A stretch of DNA of 25,027 nt from NCBI GenBank assembly GCA_937917475.1, contig CALDNF010000088.1:1-25027 (forward strand). The letters are read 5' to 3'. This document shows, in pieces, positions 7,865-15,213 of this stretch (positions within the stretch are counted from its first letter, which is position 1; each line of letters begins with the position of its first letter). A program made the position numbers and the translations under genes. This DNA is from an uncultured Faecalibacterium sp. GTDB taxonomy: Bacteria > Bacillota > Clostridia > Oscillospirales > Ruminococcaceae. Under the pieces are notes generated by a model that saw only the letters and a program-made list of their open reading frames with translations, made no database searches and had not been told where the DNA came from.

Positions 7865-8479
7865 TCATCCTGCACATTTTTGCTTGTTTTGCATCTCGTT
7901 TATGTTGTGTTGCTTATTATTGCTGCCGCTTATCGTTATACTGCACCGAAATATTTTTCTTATTCCAGGCTGTTCCAGGCTGCGGTTCATTACAACGACG
8001 GTATAATCTTCGGTATAGTTTCTCAGGCCGGTATCTGTGAACTGATTTTTCTCCCAGAACGAACGGCTTTGCTCGTTTCCATCCACATAGCCCAGCCGGA
8101 TATATTCATATCCCGTTTTCGCCAAATGACTGCAAAAATCTGTAATAATCTGGCTTCCGATGCCTTTGCCTTGCAGCGAGCGTTCCATCATAAAGAAACC
8201 GATGAAACAGCTTTTTTCCGCTGGGTAATGATCGATGAGATCCATCACTGCCACAAGCTGACCTGCATCATCATAATAGCCCAGATAATACTTATCCTCA
8301 TAAGTCTTTTTGCGCTGCGGCAAAGCTTGCATATCAGCCTCGATGGTCTGTGTCGTCACAAATGGCGGACAATATTCGTAGAACTGTGTATTTTTCTCGC
8401 AGAGAGCCAGAATTTCCGGGATATTTGTCAGGTCCAGTCTCCGTACCTGATAGCGGCTTGAGAACTCTGTATAGTCCAT
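7865..8479 (-). CDS. GNAT-family N-acetyltransferase with acquired 35-residue tail
   Basis: A 204-residue acetyltransferase that should move an acetyl group from acetyl-CoA to an unknown amine. The acetyl-CoA loop QGKGIG is visible in MMERSLQGKGIGSQII, and the C-terminal GNAT strand and helix read IRLGYVDGNEQSRSFWEKNQF. The start at 8479 has GAGGA upstream and follows the stop of the recombinase gene by one base; ATG 8494 is the alternative. The GNAT fold ends at NRSLE. At that point a tandem 10-bp repeat (7963-7982) shifts the frame past a TAA and adds 35 polar residues from AT-rich sequence. The enzyme core looks intact. The substrate cannot be inferred. Confidence 0.85.
   Translation of the reverse strand: MDYTEFSSRYQVRRLDLTNIPEILALCEKNTQFYEYCPPFVTTQTIEADMQALPQRKKTYEDKYYLGYYDDAGQLVAVMDLIDHYPAEKSCFIGFFMMERSLQGKGIGSQIITDFCSHLAKTGYEYIRLGYVDGNEQSRSFWEKNQFTDTGLRNYTEDYTVVVMNRSLEQPGIRKIFRCSITISGSNNKQHNINEMQNKQKCAG
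7963..7982. repeat. 10-bp tandem duplication at the 3' end of the GNAT gene
   Basis: TTCCAGGCTG occurs twice head to tail (7963-7972 and 7973-7982). On the coding strand this is CAGCCTGGAA twice. Removing one copy restores AAC CGC AGC CTG GAA TAA, so the gene would end NRSLE. The present frame skips that stop. Confidence 0.9.
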
Positions 8480-8480
8480 C

Positions 8481-9653
8481 TCAATTTTCCTCATCCGTCA
8501 ATCCGGAAATATCTGCTCGGAAACCATCGTTGGCGGCACCTTCAAATGCTTCCATTGGCCCGGAAGGCGCATCCGGGGCTTCTTCCCCAGTGCTCTCCCC
8601 TGTTCCCTGCTTTGTTGTATCCAACTGTTTTCTGGTTTCTTTCGCCGAAACGGCACCCAGCGGGTTTTGCTCGATGGCCGCACGGACCTGAAATTCCTGT
8701 AGGTGCGTATAAATCTGCGTTGTTCCAACACTGCTGTGACCCAAAAGCTGTTTCAGAGTCAGGATGTCCACATTTCCGGTCTGGTACATCAGAGTTGCCG
8801 CTGTATGCCGGAGTTTATGGGTCGAAAAGCCTTTCAGACCTGCTGCCTTCATCGCACCGGTCACAAGCTGCTCTACCCTGCGGTTGGAGATTCGCTCTTT
8901 GCGCCGCCGGGTCACGAACACTGCCTTTTCCCGGGGATTCAGCCCCTCCATAGTGTTCCGCTTCTTCAAGTAAAGCTGCAAGGCTTCTACGCAGGCATCA
9001 TTCAGATAGACCATCCGCTCCTTGTGTCCTTTGCCGAAGAGCCGGATCTGACGCTGTTCCAGATCAATATCGCCAAGATCCATTCCCACAAGCTCGGAAA
9101 GACGCATCCCGCAGTTAAGAAACAGCACGACCATGCAGTAATCCCGCTCCGGGAAATCGCCCTGCGTCTGAACACTTTCCAGCAGGTCTTTGGACTGCTC
9201 TGCGGTCAGATATTTAGGCAGAACTTTATCCTGTTTGGGCGGGCGGATGGCTGCAGTGGGATTTTGTTCTACCCGGTTGACCTGATTAACCAGATAATCA
9301 TAAAAGCCATGCAGGCTGGCAAGCCGCCGGGCTGTAGAAGACTTTTTATTGCCACATTCCCGGTTCAGAAAATAAAGATATTCATAGATATCTTCCTTAC
9401 TGATACCTGCCCAAAATGCCGTATCCAGGCCCTTTGGGTCAATATCCTTCATTTCCATATCATCCGGCACAAGACCCCTGCGCCGTTTCATAAAGCGGCT
9501 GAAATTCCGCAGGTCGCAGTAATAATTGAAGGCTGTATTGGGGCTTTTGCCTGCGATCACCTCAAGGTAGCGGACATATTCCACAATATCCTGTGAGGCA
9601 TCATCGAAAGGTTTGTGTTTTCCGGGATTTTTTTCATCAAGATAAATTGACAT
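8481..9653 (-). CDS. Xer-type tyrosine recombinase with long C-terminal tail
   Basis: A 390-residue site-specific recombinase. A SAM-like core-binding domain (about 20-125) precedes a catalytic domain with R184 (GMRLSEL), K208 (GKGHKER), H279-x2-R282 (HKLRH), H306 (LLGHSS) and nucleophile Y315 (IYTH), so the active site is complete. XerC/XerD proteins are about 300 residues. This one has extra residues between the N-terminal helices and a polar tail of nearly 60 residues after about 333. It is probably the chromosomal dimer-resolution recombinase, because a SpoIIM-like gene lies close by, as near Bacillus xerD. A mobile-element integrase is possible but no element is seen. The ATG at 9653 has no ribosome site; an in-frame TAA nine bases upstream excludes a longer form. 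Confidence 0.88.
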   Translation of the reverse strand: MSIYLDEKNPGKHKPFDDASQDIVEYVRYLEVIAGKSPNTAFNYYCDLRNFSRFMKRRRGLVPDDMEMKDIDPKGLDTAFWAGISKEDIYEYLYFLNRECGNKKSSTARRLASLHGFYDYLVNQVNRVEQNPTAAIRPPKQDKVLPKYLTAEQSKDLLESVQTQGDFPERDYCMVVLFLNCGMRLSELVGMDLGDIDLEQRQIRLFGKGHKERMVYLNDACVEALQLYLKKRNTMEGLNPREKAVFVTRRRKERISNRRVEQLVTGAMKAAGLKGFSTHKLRHTAATLMYQTGNVDILTLKQLLGHSSVGTTQIYTHLQEFQVRAAIEQNPLGAVSAKETRKQLDTTKQGTGESTGEEAPDAPSGPMEAFEGAANDGFRADISGLTDEEN

Positions 9654-9675
9654 ATTTTTTTACCATAAATTCAGA

Positions 9676-11088
9676 TCACAGCCGGTCCGCTTTCAGAGCG
9701 TTGATGGCGTCAGAGATATAGGCCGCCCCCACCAGTTTCATGCCGGGATAATCGGCAGCGTTCAGATGTGCAAGGCTGTGCTTGGGAATCACGGCACAGC
9801 CAAAACCAATTCGTTCCGCTTCCCGGAGACGCTGCTCCAGATTGGGCACACTCCGCACCTCACCGCCAAGGCCGACCTCGCCAATGGCGATCAGCTTATC
9901 ACTTACCGGACGGTCCAAAAGCGAAGACACCATGCTCAGGCAGACCGCCAGATCACAAGCGGTATCCCGCAGTGCGATGCCGCCCACAATGTTGATATAA
10001 ACATCCAGGTTTCCAAAGAAGTATCCCGCCCGCTTTTCCAGCACGGCAATGAGCAGATTCATCCGGTTATAATCGTAGCCGCTGCAAGCTCGCCGAGGTG
10101 CCGGGAAATTCGTCTTTGTTGCAAGGGCCTGAATCTCGCTCAGAATGGGGCGGCTGCCTTCCATAGTACAGGCAACGCAATTGCCCGAAACCCCCAGTGG
10201 GCGGCCTTCCAGCAGCATCTGCGAAGGATTTTCGATCTCTTCCAGACCCTGTCCGGTCATATCAAACATTCCCAGCTCATTGGTGGAGCCATAGCGGTTC
10301 TTTGCCGCACGCAGGATGCGGTATGGAAGCATCTTATCGCCCTCAAAGTACAGAACGGTATCTACAATATGCTCCATGACTTTAGGGCCCGCAATGGCAC
10401 CGTCTTTGTTGACATGGCCGACAATGAACATGGGGATTTCCTGCTTTTTGGCCACAGCCAACAGCCGGGCCGCACTTTCCTTGACCTGACTGACTGTACC
10501 TGACGAAGACGAAATATCCATGCAGCGCATGGTCTGGATGGAATCGATCACCACAAGATCCGGTTTTTCCTTTTCAATCAGGCCGCAGATCTCGTCTACA
10601 TCGTTCTCCGCCGCCAGATAGATATTCTCCTGCGGAACTTTCAGCCGGGCTGCACGGAGCTTGACCTGACGCACCGACTCTTCACCGGTGATATAGAGGA
10701 CTGTGTGCTGGTTGGAGATGGCTCCGCAGAGCTGAAGCAGCATGGTGGATTTGCCCACGCCCGGTTCACCACTGAGCAGAACCACGCCTCCCAGAACGAT
10801 TCCACCGCCCAGTACTCGGTCCAGCTCCGAAATACCGGTCAGGATGCGGCTTTTTTCTTCGGTGGTGCTGATATCGGCAAGCCGCCGGGCAGTCAGAGAA
10901 GTCACACCTTCCTGACGTACCGGTGCAGCAGCTTTTCCGCCTGAAAGCCCCGCCTTGGGAGCTTCGGCGATCACGTCCTCATTCATCGTGTTCCAGCTGC
11001 CGCAGCTGGGGCAGCGGCCCATCCATCGAGGGCTTGTCTCCCCACAGTTGGAGCAGACATATACGGTTTTCAGTTTCGGTTCTTTCAT
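9676..11088 (-). CDS. radA: DNA repair protein RadA
   Basis: A 470-residue RecA-like ATPase that processes branched recombination intermediates and drives branch migration. A four-cysteine zinc finger is at C12, C15, C26 and C29. Walker A GEPGVGKS is at 107-114, Walker B LVVIDS at about 178-183, and the RadA-specific KNRxG motif (KNRYG) at 263-267. A C-terminal Lon-like domain follows. The start at 11088 is set by GGAG six bases upstream. An in-frame ATG at 11106 would place that ribosome site inside the gene. The gene has its own promoter and is followed after 22 bases by the recombinase gene. Confidence 0.95.
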   Translation of the reverse strand: MKEPKLKTVYVCSNCGETSPRWMGRCPSCGSWNTMNEDVIAEAPKAGLSGGKAAAPVRQEGVTSLTARRLADISTTEEKSRILTGISELDRVLGGGIVLGGVVLLSGEPGVGKSTMLLQLCGAISNQHTVLYITGEESVRQVKLRAARLKVPQENIYLAAENDVDEICGLIEKEKPDLVVIDSIQTMRCMDISSSSGTVSQVKESAARLLAVAKKQEIPMFIVGHVNKDGAIAGPKVMEHIVDTVLYFEGDKMLPYRILRAAKNRYGSTNELGMFDMTGQGLEEIENPSQMLLEGRPLGVSGNCVACTMEGSRPILSEIQALATKTNFPAPRRACSGYDYNRMNLLIAVLEKRAGYFFGNLDVYINIVGGIALRDTACDLAVCLSMVSSLLDRPVSDKLIAIGEVGLGGEVRSVPNLEQRLREAERIGFGCAVIPKHSLAHLNAADYPGMKLVGAAYISDAINALKADRL

Positions 11089-11119
11089 CGGCGGCTCCTG
11101 TTTCATTTTATTTAAGAGT

Positions 11120-11148
11120 ATTATACCGCAATCTTGCCGAAGCCGCAA
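11120..11148 (-). promoter_or_regulatory. radA promoter
   Basis: On the minus strand, TTGCGG (complement of 11143-11148) and TATAAT (complement of 11120-11125) are separated by exactly 17 bases. The -35 lies just beyond the stop of the upstream membrane-protein gene, so radA can be expressed separately from that operon. Confidence 0.75.
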
Positions 11149-11165
11149 GAAAGCTTTCCATCTGC

Positions 11166-11942
11166 TCAGCCGGTAAACCGGCAGGCCAGATATGCAAGGC
11201 CGGAAGCGGCCCCGCAAAGCGGCAGCAGAGCGGTGGCCATTACAAGATATTGCCCAGCCAGAAACCTTGCCCCGGCTCGTCCGGAAATTCCCTCTCCTTT
11301 CCCGAAGGAATAGTTCTGGATTCGGCTGCTGACCTGCAAAGCCGAAGCTCCAAACAGGCAAAGCACGCCCGCCGCAAAGGCAGAGGGAACTCCGGCTGCG
11401 GCAAACCAGACCAGAAACGTCCGCAGATTCATCCCGGACATCAACTGTGCAAACAGAAGCCCGGACCCTGTACCGTACAGCATCAAAAACAGAAAGATTC
11501 CAATGGGACCCAGCGCAGACAGTCCAAGAAAAAAGATCACGCTCAGCGCACCAAGTACGGTGCCTGCTTCGGCACAAAAAAGCTGCGGCAGACGAGCCGG
11601 GTCCGAGGCCGCGAAAAGCTTCTGCCAGCAGTGCAGATAAAAAGACAACGTGTCCTGTTCCGCCGTATCACAGCCAGCCTGAAGCACGCCTGCCAGAAAG
11701 GTTCCCAGCAGGTACGCTCCCGCCAGCAGGATGCAGTCCCGGCTGGCAGAAATATTCTTACGTCTGGGTTTTGCTCTGCGTTTTGAAATCCGCCCGGAAG
11801 CTTCCGGTTCCTCTGCTGATTGCACGATCGGTTCTTCTCTTTGCGGAGCAGCAAGCGGTGCTGCGAGCGGCAGTAAGCTCTTCTCTTTCTCCATTTCTGT
11901 TGACGGTGTTTTGGTTTCGGACATTTCTTCATAGACCCACAC
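11166..11942 (-). CDS. Polytopic membrane protein, SpoIIM-like
   Basis: A protein of about 258 residues. A charged, disordered N-terminus ends in a basic stretch (ISKRRAKPRRK) before several hydrophobic segments: CILLAGAYLLGTFLAGVLQAG, a long GALSVIFFLGLSALGPIGIF region, FLVWFAAAGVPSAFAAGVLCLF, and a final one near the C-terminus. The pattern and the proximity to a Xer recombinase gene suggest the stage II sporulation protein M family, which in Bacillus forms the DMP complex with SpoIID and SpoIIP. Homology is tentative. GTG 11942 has AGGGGAG nine bases upstream; ATG 11924 is an alternative with a poor site. If the host is a non-sporing Faecalibacterium, this would be a relic or a repurposed envelope protein. 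Confidence 0.55.
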   Translation of the reverse strand: MWVYEEMSETKTPSTEMEKEKSLLPLAAPLAAPQREEPIVQSAEEPEASGRISKRRAKPRRKNISASRDCILLAGAYLLGTFLAGVLQAGCDTAEQDTLSFYLHCWQKLFAASDPARLPQLFCAEAGTVLGALSVIFFLGLSALGPIGIFLFLMLYGTGSGLLFAQLMSGMNLRTFLVWFAAAGVPSAFAAGVLCLFGASALQVSSRIQNYSFGKGEGISGRAGARFLAGQYLVMATALLPLCGAASGLAYLACRFTG

Positions 11943-11967
11943 AGACTTCTTCTCCCCTCGTTTTTGC

Positions 11968-12384
11968 TTACAAGGATCGTGCCGCCACCCGGCGGCGTTC
12001 AGCACGCAGTATCCCGGCAAATCCACCCACACAGCCGGAACACACCATCAGGATGCAGCGCAGAAAAACGTCTTCCTGTATCATTCCATTCTGAATGATC
12101 TGAAGTGCCAGCAGCAGTGCCGTCATCAAACTGCCTTGCACTGCTCCACAAAGCAGGCCCCGGCTTTTCTGCACCCGTGCGGAAAGCCACCCGCCCAGAA
12201 AGCTTCCAATGCAGATGGCAGCTGTGGTCAAAGGCCATGCTGCTTCCCGTGAAAGCCCCTGTCGTTCCATCCATCCGGCCGCTGCTGCCAGCAATGCACC
12301 ACTCACTCCAAGGCCAAAAACAAACGCTCCCGGCAGTGCAAGAAACCCCGCCGGGCTGTGATTCCGTGACCGTGACTCAGACAT
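11968..12384 (-). CDS. TIGR04086-family (YrzE-like) membrane protein
   Basis: A 138-residue protein with four predicted membrane segments at about 15-36, 51-69, 77-98 and 107-127, glycine-rich and ending in a basic tail. Size, topology and its place directly downstream of yajC match the TIGR04086/YrzE family of clostridia and bacilli, whose function is not known. The start at 12384 is chosen because GGAGG (complement of 12394-12398) lies nine bases upstream. That ribosome site is inside the 3' arm of a strong hairpin, so translation may depend on unfolding. The assignment rests on context and topology rather than a diagnostic motif. Confidence 0.65.
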   Translation of the reverse strand: MSESRSRNHSPAGFLALPGAFVFGLGVSGALLAAAAGWMERQGLSREAAWPLTTAAICIGSFLGGWLSARVQKSRGLLCGAVQGSLMTALLLALQIIQNGMIQEDVFLRCILMVCSGCVGGFAGILRAERRRVAARSL

Positions 12385-12425
12385 AAAAATGCGCCTCCCT
12401 GCAATACTGTATGCAGGAAAGCGCA
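12385..12425 (-). terminator. Terminator-like hairpin after yajC that buries the next ribosome site
   Basis: On the minus strand TGCGCTTTCCTGCA (complement of 12412-12425) pairs over all 14 positions, two of them G-U, with TGCAGGGAGGCGCA (complement of 12390-12403) around an 8-base loop. Five T follow (A12385-12389). It can act as a rho-independent terminator. Its 3' arm contains the GGAGG of the downstream membrane-protein gene, whose ATG abuts the T run. Confidence 0.75.
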
Positions 12426-12453
12426 TCAAAATCACTTCTGTGGTTTTTAGAAC

Positions 12454-12768
12454 TTACTTCTTGGCAGGAGCATTGTCCATATTCAGCTTCTCAACAGAGC
12501 TGATGGCATTCTTGGTGAAGCGGATCTTCACACGGTCTGCACCGGTCTCGAGAACAAAAGTGTCCTCCTTGATTGCGACCACACGGCCGACAATGCCGCC
12601 GATGGTGGTGACCTGATCGCCGATCTCCAGAGCTGCACGCATTGCAGCGTCCTTCTTCTCCTGCTTCTTCTGGGGACGATAGATCATGAAGTACAGCAGA
12701 ACAAGCATCAGAGCCAGAGTAAAGAACAGGCTGATGTAGCTTTCGGTGGTAGTAGTCAGAAGTTGCAT
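12454..12768 (-). CDS. yajC: Sec translocase accessory subunit YajC
   Basis: A 104-residue protein with one N-terminal membrane helix (about 12-30), the family's YRPQKKQEKK turn straight after it, and a small cytoplasmic beta domain containing GDQVTTIGGIVGRVV. YajC associates with SecDF in the Sec protein-export machinery. AGGAG lies about ten bases before the ATG. Its position after tgt is the classical queA-tgt-yajC order, but it has its own promoter in the 72-base gap. secD and secF do not follow here; two other membrane-protein genes do. Confidence 0.95.
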   Translation of the reverse strand: MQLLTTTTESYISLFFTLALMLVLLYFMIYRPQKKQEKKDAAMRAALEIGDQVTTIGGIVGRVVAIKEDTFVLETGADRVKIRFTKNAISSVEKLNMDNAPAKK

Positions 12769-12803
12769 TGGGCAAAATCTCCTCTCAAATTTCAGATAAG
12801 CCT

Positions 12804-12832
12804 ATTATAACCCCTTATTCGGCCTGTTGCAA
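12804..12832 (-). promoter_or_regulatory. yajC promoter, overlapping a small hairpin at the end of tgt
   Basis: On the minus strand TTGCAA (12827-12832) and TATAAT (complement of 12804-12809) are 17 bases apart. The -35 box lies inside GGCCTTGCAACAGGCC, a 5-bp stem with a 6-base loop just after the tgt stop. That stem has no U run, so it is a poor terminator. Confidence 0.75.
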
Positions 12833-12840
12833 GGCCAAAA

Positions 12841-13986
12841 TCAAATTCTCGTGTCGAGAAGTTTGACATAGCGGTCATGGAACGCCGTAAAGGTACCTGC
12901 GTCCAGCTCATCCCGGATCCGTTCCATCAGGTGATTATAGAACCACAGGTTATGCATGACCGCAAGCCGCATCCCCAGAAGCTCCTCTGCCTTGAACAGG
13001 TGCCGGATGTAGGCACGGGAGTAATTCCGGCAGGCCGGGCAGCCGCAGGTGGGATCAATGGGCCGCTCGTCCTTTTCGTACTTGGCGTTCTTGATGTTGA
13101 TGATGCCGCCCCAAGTGTTCAGATGGCCGTGGCGGGCGTTGCGGCTGGGCATCACGCAGTCAAACAGGTCCACGCCCCGGGCCACAGCCTCGATGATATT
13201 GCCCGGCGTGCCAACACCCATCAGGTAACGAATTTTATCCTTGGGCATATAAGGCTCCACCTGACTGATCATCTCATACATGACCTCCGTAGGCTCACCG
13301 ACGGCCAGACCACCGATGGCATAGCCGTCCAGCTCCATCTCGGCGATCCGCTTCATATGCTCCACACGAAGGTCTGCAAAGGTGCAGCCCTGATTGATGC
13401 CGAAGAGCAATTGATCCGGGTTGATGGCAAGGCCCTCGTGCTTCAGGCGGGCCATCTCAGCTTTGCAGCGGGCAAGCCAGCGAGTCGTGCGCTCACAGCT
13501 GGCCTTGGAATACTCATGCTGTGCCGGGTTCTCCACACACTCGTCAAAGGCCATGGCAATGGTAGACCCGAGGTTTGCCTGAATCTGCATACTCTCTTCA
13601 GGTCCCATAAAGATACGGTGGCCATCCAGATGGGAAGCAAAGGTCACACCCTCCTCCGTGATCTTCCGGAGTTTGGAAAGGCTGAACACCTGAAATCCGC
13701 CGCTGTCGGTCAGGATGGGGCCGTTCCAGCGGGTGAATTTATGCAGACCGCCCATCTCTGCCACTAGCTTGTCGCCGGGACGAAGATGCAGGTGGTAAGT
13801 GTTGCAGAGCATCACCTGCGTGCCGATATCCCGGAGGTCCTGAGCGGACAAACCGCCCTTGATGGCACCGGCAGTGGCAACATTCTGGAAGGCTGGGGTC
13901 TGCACCGTGCCGTGAACCGTACGGAACTCACCCCGCCGGGCGTTGTGTTCCTGCTTGAGGAGCTTATAGGTCGTTAACGAAGGCAT
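12841..13986 (-). CDS. tgt: tRNA-guanine transglycosylase
   Basis: A 381-residue enzyme that exchanges guanine-34 of GUN-anticodon tRNAs for the queuosine precursor preQ1. D94 in DSGGFQVF is the conserved general acid/base. D276 in DLFDCVMPSRNARHG matches the nucleophile. The zinc site is C314, C316, C319 and H345. Length is normal. The start at 13986 has AAAGGAA six bases upstream. It is downstream of queA, the next enzyme in the pathway, separated by a 93-base leader containing two hairpins. Confidence 0.97.
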   Translation of the reverse strand: MPSLTTYKLLKQEHNARRGEFRTVHGTVQTPAFQNVATAGAIKGGLSAQDLRDIGTQVMLCNTYHLHLRPGDKLVAEMGGLHKFTRWNGPILTDSGGFQVFSLSKLRKITEEGVTFASHLDGHRIFMGPEESMQIQANLGSTIAMAFDECVENPAQHEYSKASCERTTRWLARCKAEMARLKHEGLAINPDQLLFGINQGCTFADLRVEHMKRIAEMELDGYAIGGLAVGEPTEVMYEMISQVEPYMPKDKIRYLMGVGTPGNIIEAVARGVDLFDCVMPSRNARHGHLNTWGGIINIKNAKYEKDERPIDPTCGCPACRNYSRAYIRHLFKAEELLGMRLAVMHNLWFYNHLMERIRDELDAGTFTAFHDRYVKLLDTRI

Positions 13987-14001
13987 AATTTTTCCTTTCT
14001 G

Positions 14002-14049
14002 CGCACGAAAAACAGTCGTGCGATCTCTCTGAAAAAGCATTGCTTTTTC
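14002..14049 (-). repeat. Two hairpins in the queA-tgt gap
   Basis: CGCACGA (14002-14008) pairs with TCGTGCG (14016-14022) around a 7-base loop, and GAAAAAGC (14031-14038) pairs with GCTTTTTC (14042-14049) around 3 bases. On the minus strand they lie between the queA stop and the tgt ribosome site. The A/T-rich one may be a weak terminator or processing site; no known riboswitch was recognised. Confidence 0.55.
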
Positions 14050-14079
14050 AATGTCAGATTGCGGGCCCGTTTTTCTCAC

Positions 14080-15108
14080 TCAGCGAAGGAACATCGCATC
14101 ACCGAAGGAGAAGAAACGATATTTTTCCTCCACAGCCACTTTATAAGCAGCCATGGTCTTTTCGTAGCCATAAAAAGCGGACACCAGCATGATAAGGGTG
14201 CTCTCAGGCAGGTGGAAGTTGGTGATAAGGCCGTCAATGCAGTTGAACTTGACGCCCGGGTACAGGAAAATGGACGTGTTTCCGCTGCAGGCCCTGATCT
14301 CGCCGTACTTTGCGGCGACAGCTTCCAGTGTGCGGCAGCTGGTGGTGCCCACAGCGATGACCCGATGCCCTGCGGCTTTTGTCTCCCGGATGAGCTGCGC
14401 AGTCTCCTCACTGACAGAGTACCACTCGCTGTGCATCTTATGATCCGTGATCTCATCCTCCATCACCGGACGGAACGTGCCCAGACCCACATGGAGGGTG
14501 ACCTCCGTGATCTTGACGCCCTTTGCCCGGATGGTATCCATCAGCTCTTCCGTAAAGTGGAGGCCGGCCGTAGGCGCAGCAGCACTGCCGAGCTCCTTGG
14601 CATAAACGGTCTGATACTGACTCTGATCCTCCAACTGTTTGGTGATATAAGGAGGCAGAGGCATCTTACCAAATTCATCCAGCTTTTCATAAAGGGTCTC
14701 GGTGTCATAATAGAATGTAACGTACTTGTTGCCATCCTCCAGCGTCTCATCTACCACTGCGGTGAGGGAGCCGTCGCCAAAGCTTACCTTGGTGCCGGGC
14801 TGCATCCGCTTGCCAGGCTTGGCAAGGCACTCCCACTGATCACCCTTGACCTGACGCAAAAGCAGCAGCTCGCAGACTGCACCGGTGGGCTGCTTGATGC
14901 CCACGATACGAGCGGGCAGAACTTTGGAGTTATTGACCACAAGCAGATCGCCGGGCTCCAGATATTCCGGCAGGTCCCGGAAGATTCGATGCTCAATGCT
15001 GTCGTCTTTCCGGCTCAGAACCATCAGCCGGGCGGAGTCCCGGGGGTCTGCGGGTTCCTGTGCAATGAGCTCTTTGGGTAAATCATACCAAAAATCTTTT
15101 TTTAACAT
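14080..15108 (-). CDS. queA: S-adenosylmethionine:tRNA ribosyltransferase-isomerase QueA
   Basis: A 342-residue enzyme that transfers and isomerises the ribosyl group of SAM onto preQ1-tRNA to make epoxyqueuosine. Family marks are the N-terminal FWYDLPKELIAQEP, LLVVNNSKVLPAR, AAPTAGLHFTEEL, LHVGLGTFRPV and the C-terminal FHLPESTLIMLVSAFYG. The start at 15108 matches the family N-terminus (MLKKDFWYDLP), with AAAGG 12 bases upstream. ATG 15117 is only 3 bases from that site, so the exact start is uncertain. A promoter and a palindrome lie upstream, and tgt follows. Confidence 0.96.
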   Translation of the reverse strand: MLKKDFWYDLPKELIAQEPADPRDSARLMVLSRKDDSIEHRIFRDLPEYLEPGDLLVVNNSKVLPARIVGIKQPTGAVCELLLLRQVKGDQWECLAKPGKRMQPGTKVSFGDGSLTAVVDETLEDGNKYVTFYYDTETLYEKLDEFGKMPLPPYITKQLEDQSQYQTVYAKELGSAAAPTAGLHFTEELMDTIRAKGVKITEVTLHVGLGTFRPVMEDEITDHKMHSEWYSVSEETAQLIRETKAAGHRVIAVGTTSCRTLEAVAAKYGEIRACSGNTSIFLYPGVKFNCIDGLITNFHLPESTLIMLVSAFYGYEKTMAAYKVAVEEKYRFFSFGDAMFLR

Positions 15109-15131
15109 ACTTTGCATTTGCCTTTCCGATG

Positions 15132-15154
15132 ATTGACACATTGGGTGTGTCAAT
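15132..15154. promoter_or_regulatory. 9-bp palindrome between queA and asd, possible operator
   Basis: ATTGACACA (15132-15140) and TGTGTCAAT (15146-15154) are perfect inverted copies with a TTGGG centre. The site is in the queA leader on the minus strand. On the plus strand its TTGACA (15133-15138) could be the -35 of an asd promoter with TATCAT at 15157-15162, an 18-base spacing. A protein bound here could affect both divergent units. Confidence 0.5.
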
Positions 15155-15184
15155 GTTATCATAGAATCTGTATAAACAGTGTCT

Positions 15185-15213
15185 ATTATATTGCATCTTC
15201 CCCGACTTTGCAA
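15185..15213 (-). promoter_or_regulatory. queA promoter
   Basis: On the minus strand TTGCAA (15208-15213) and TATAAT (complement of 15185-15190) are separated by 17 bases. This is the same TTGCAA-17-TATAAT layout seen upstream of yajC. It gives a leader of about 70 bases that includes the palindrome at 15132-15154. Confidence 0.75.

Noticed and set aside
7649..8040. A plus-strand reading after the amidase gene, with GGGGGAG before a TTG
   Set aside because: It crosses the palindrome and overlaps the GNAT gene antisense, and its composition is not protein-like.
11089..11577. A 163-codon N-terminal extension of radA
   Set aside because: It runs antisense to the real membrane-protein reading and across the radA promoter. 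The zinc-finger start at 11088 has its own ribosome site and matches the RadA family.
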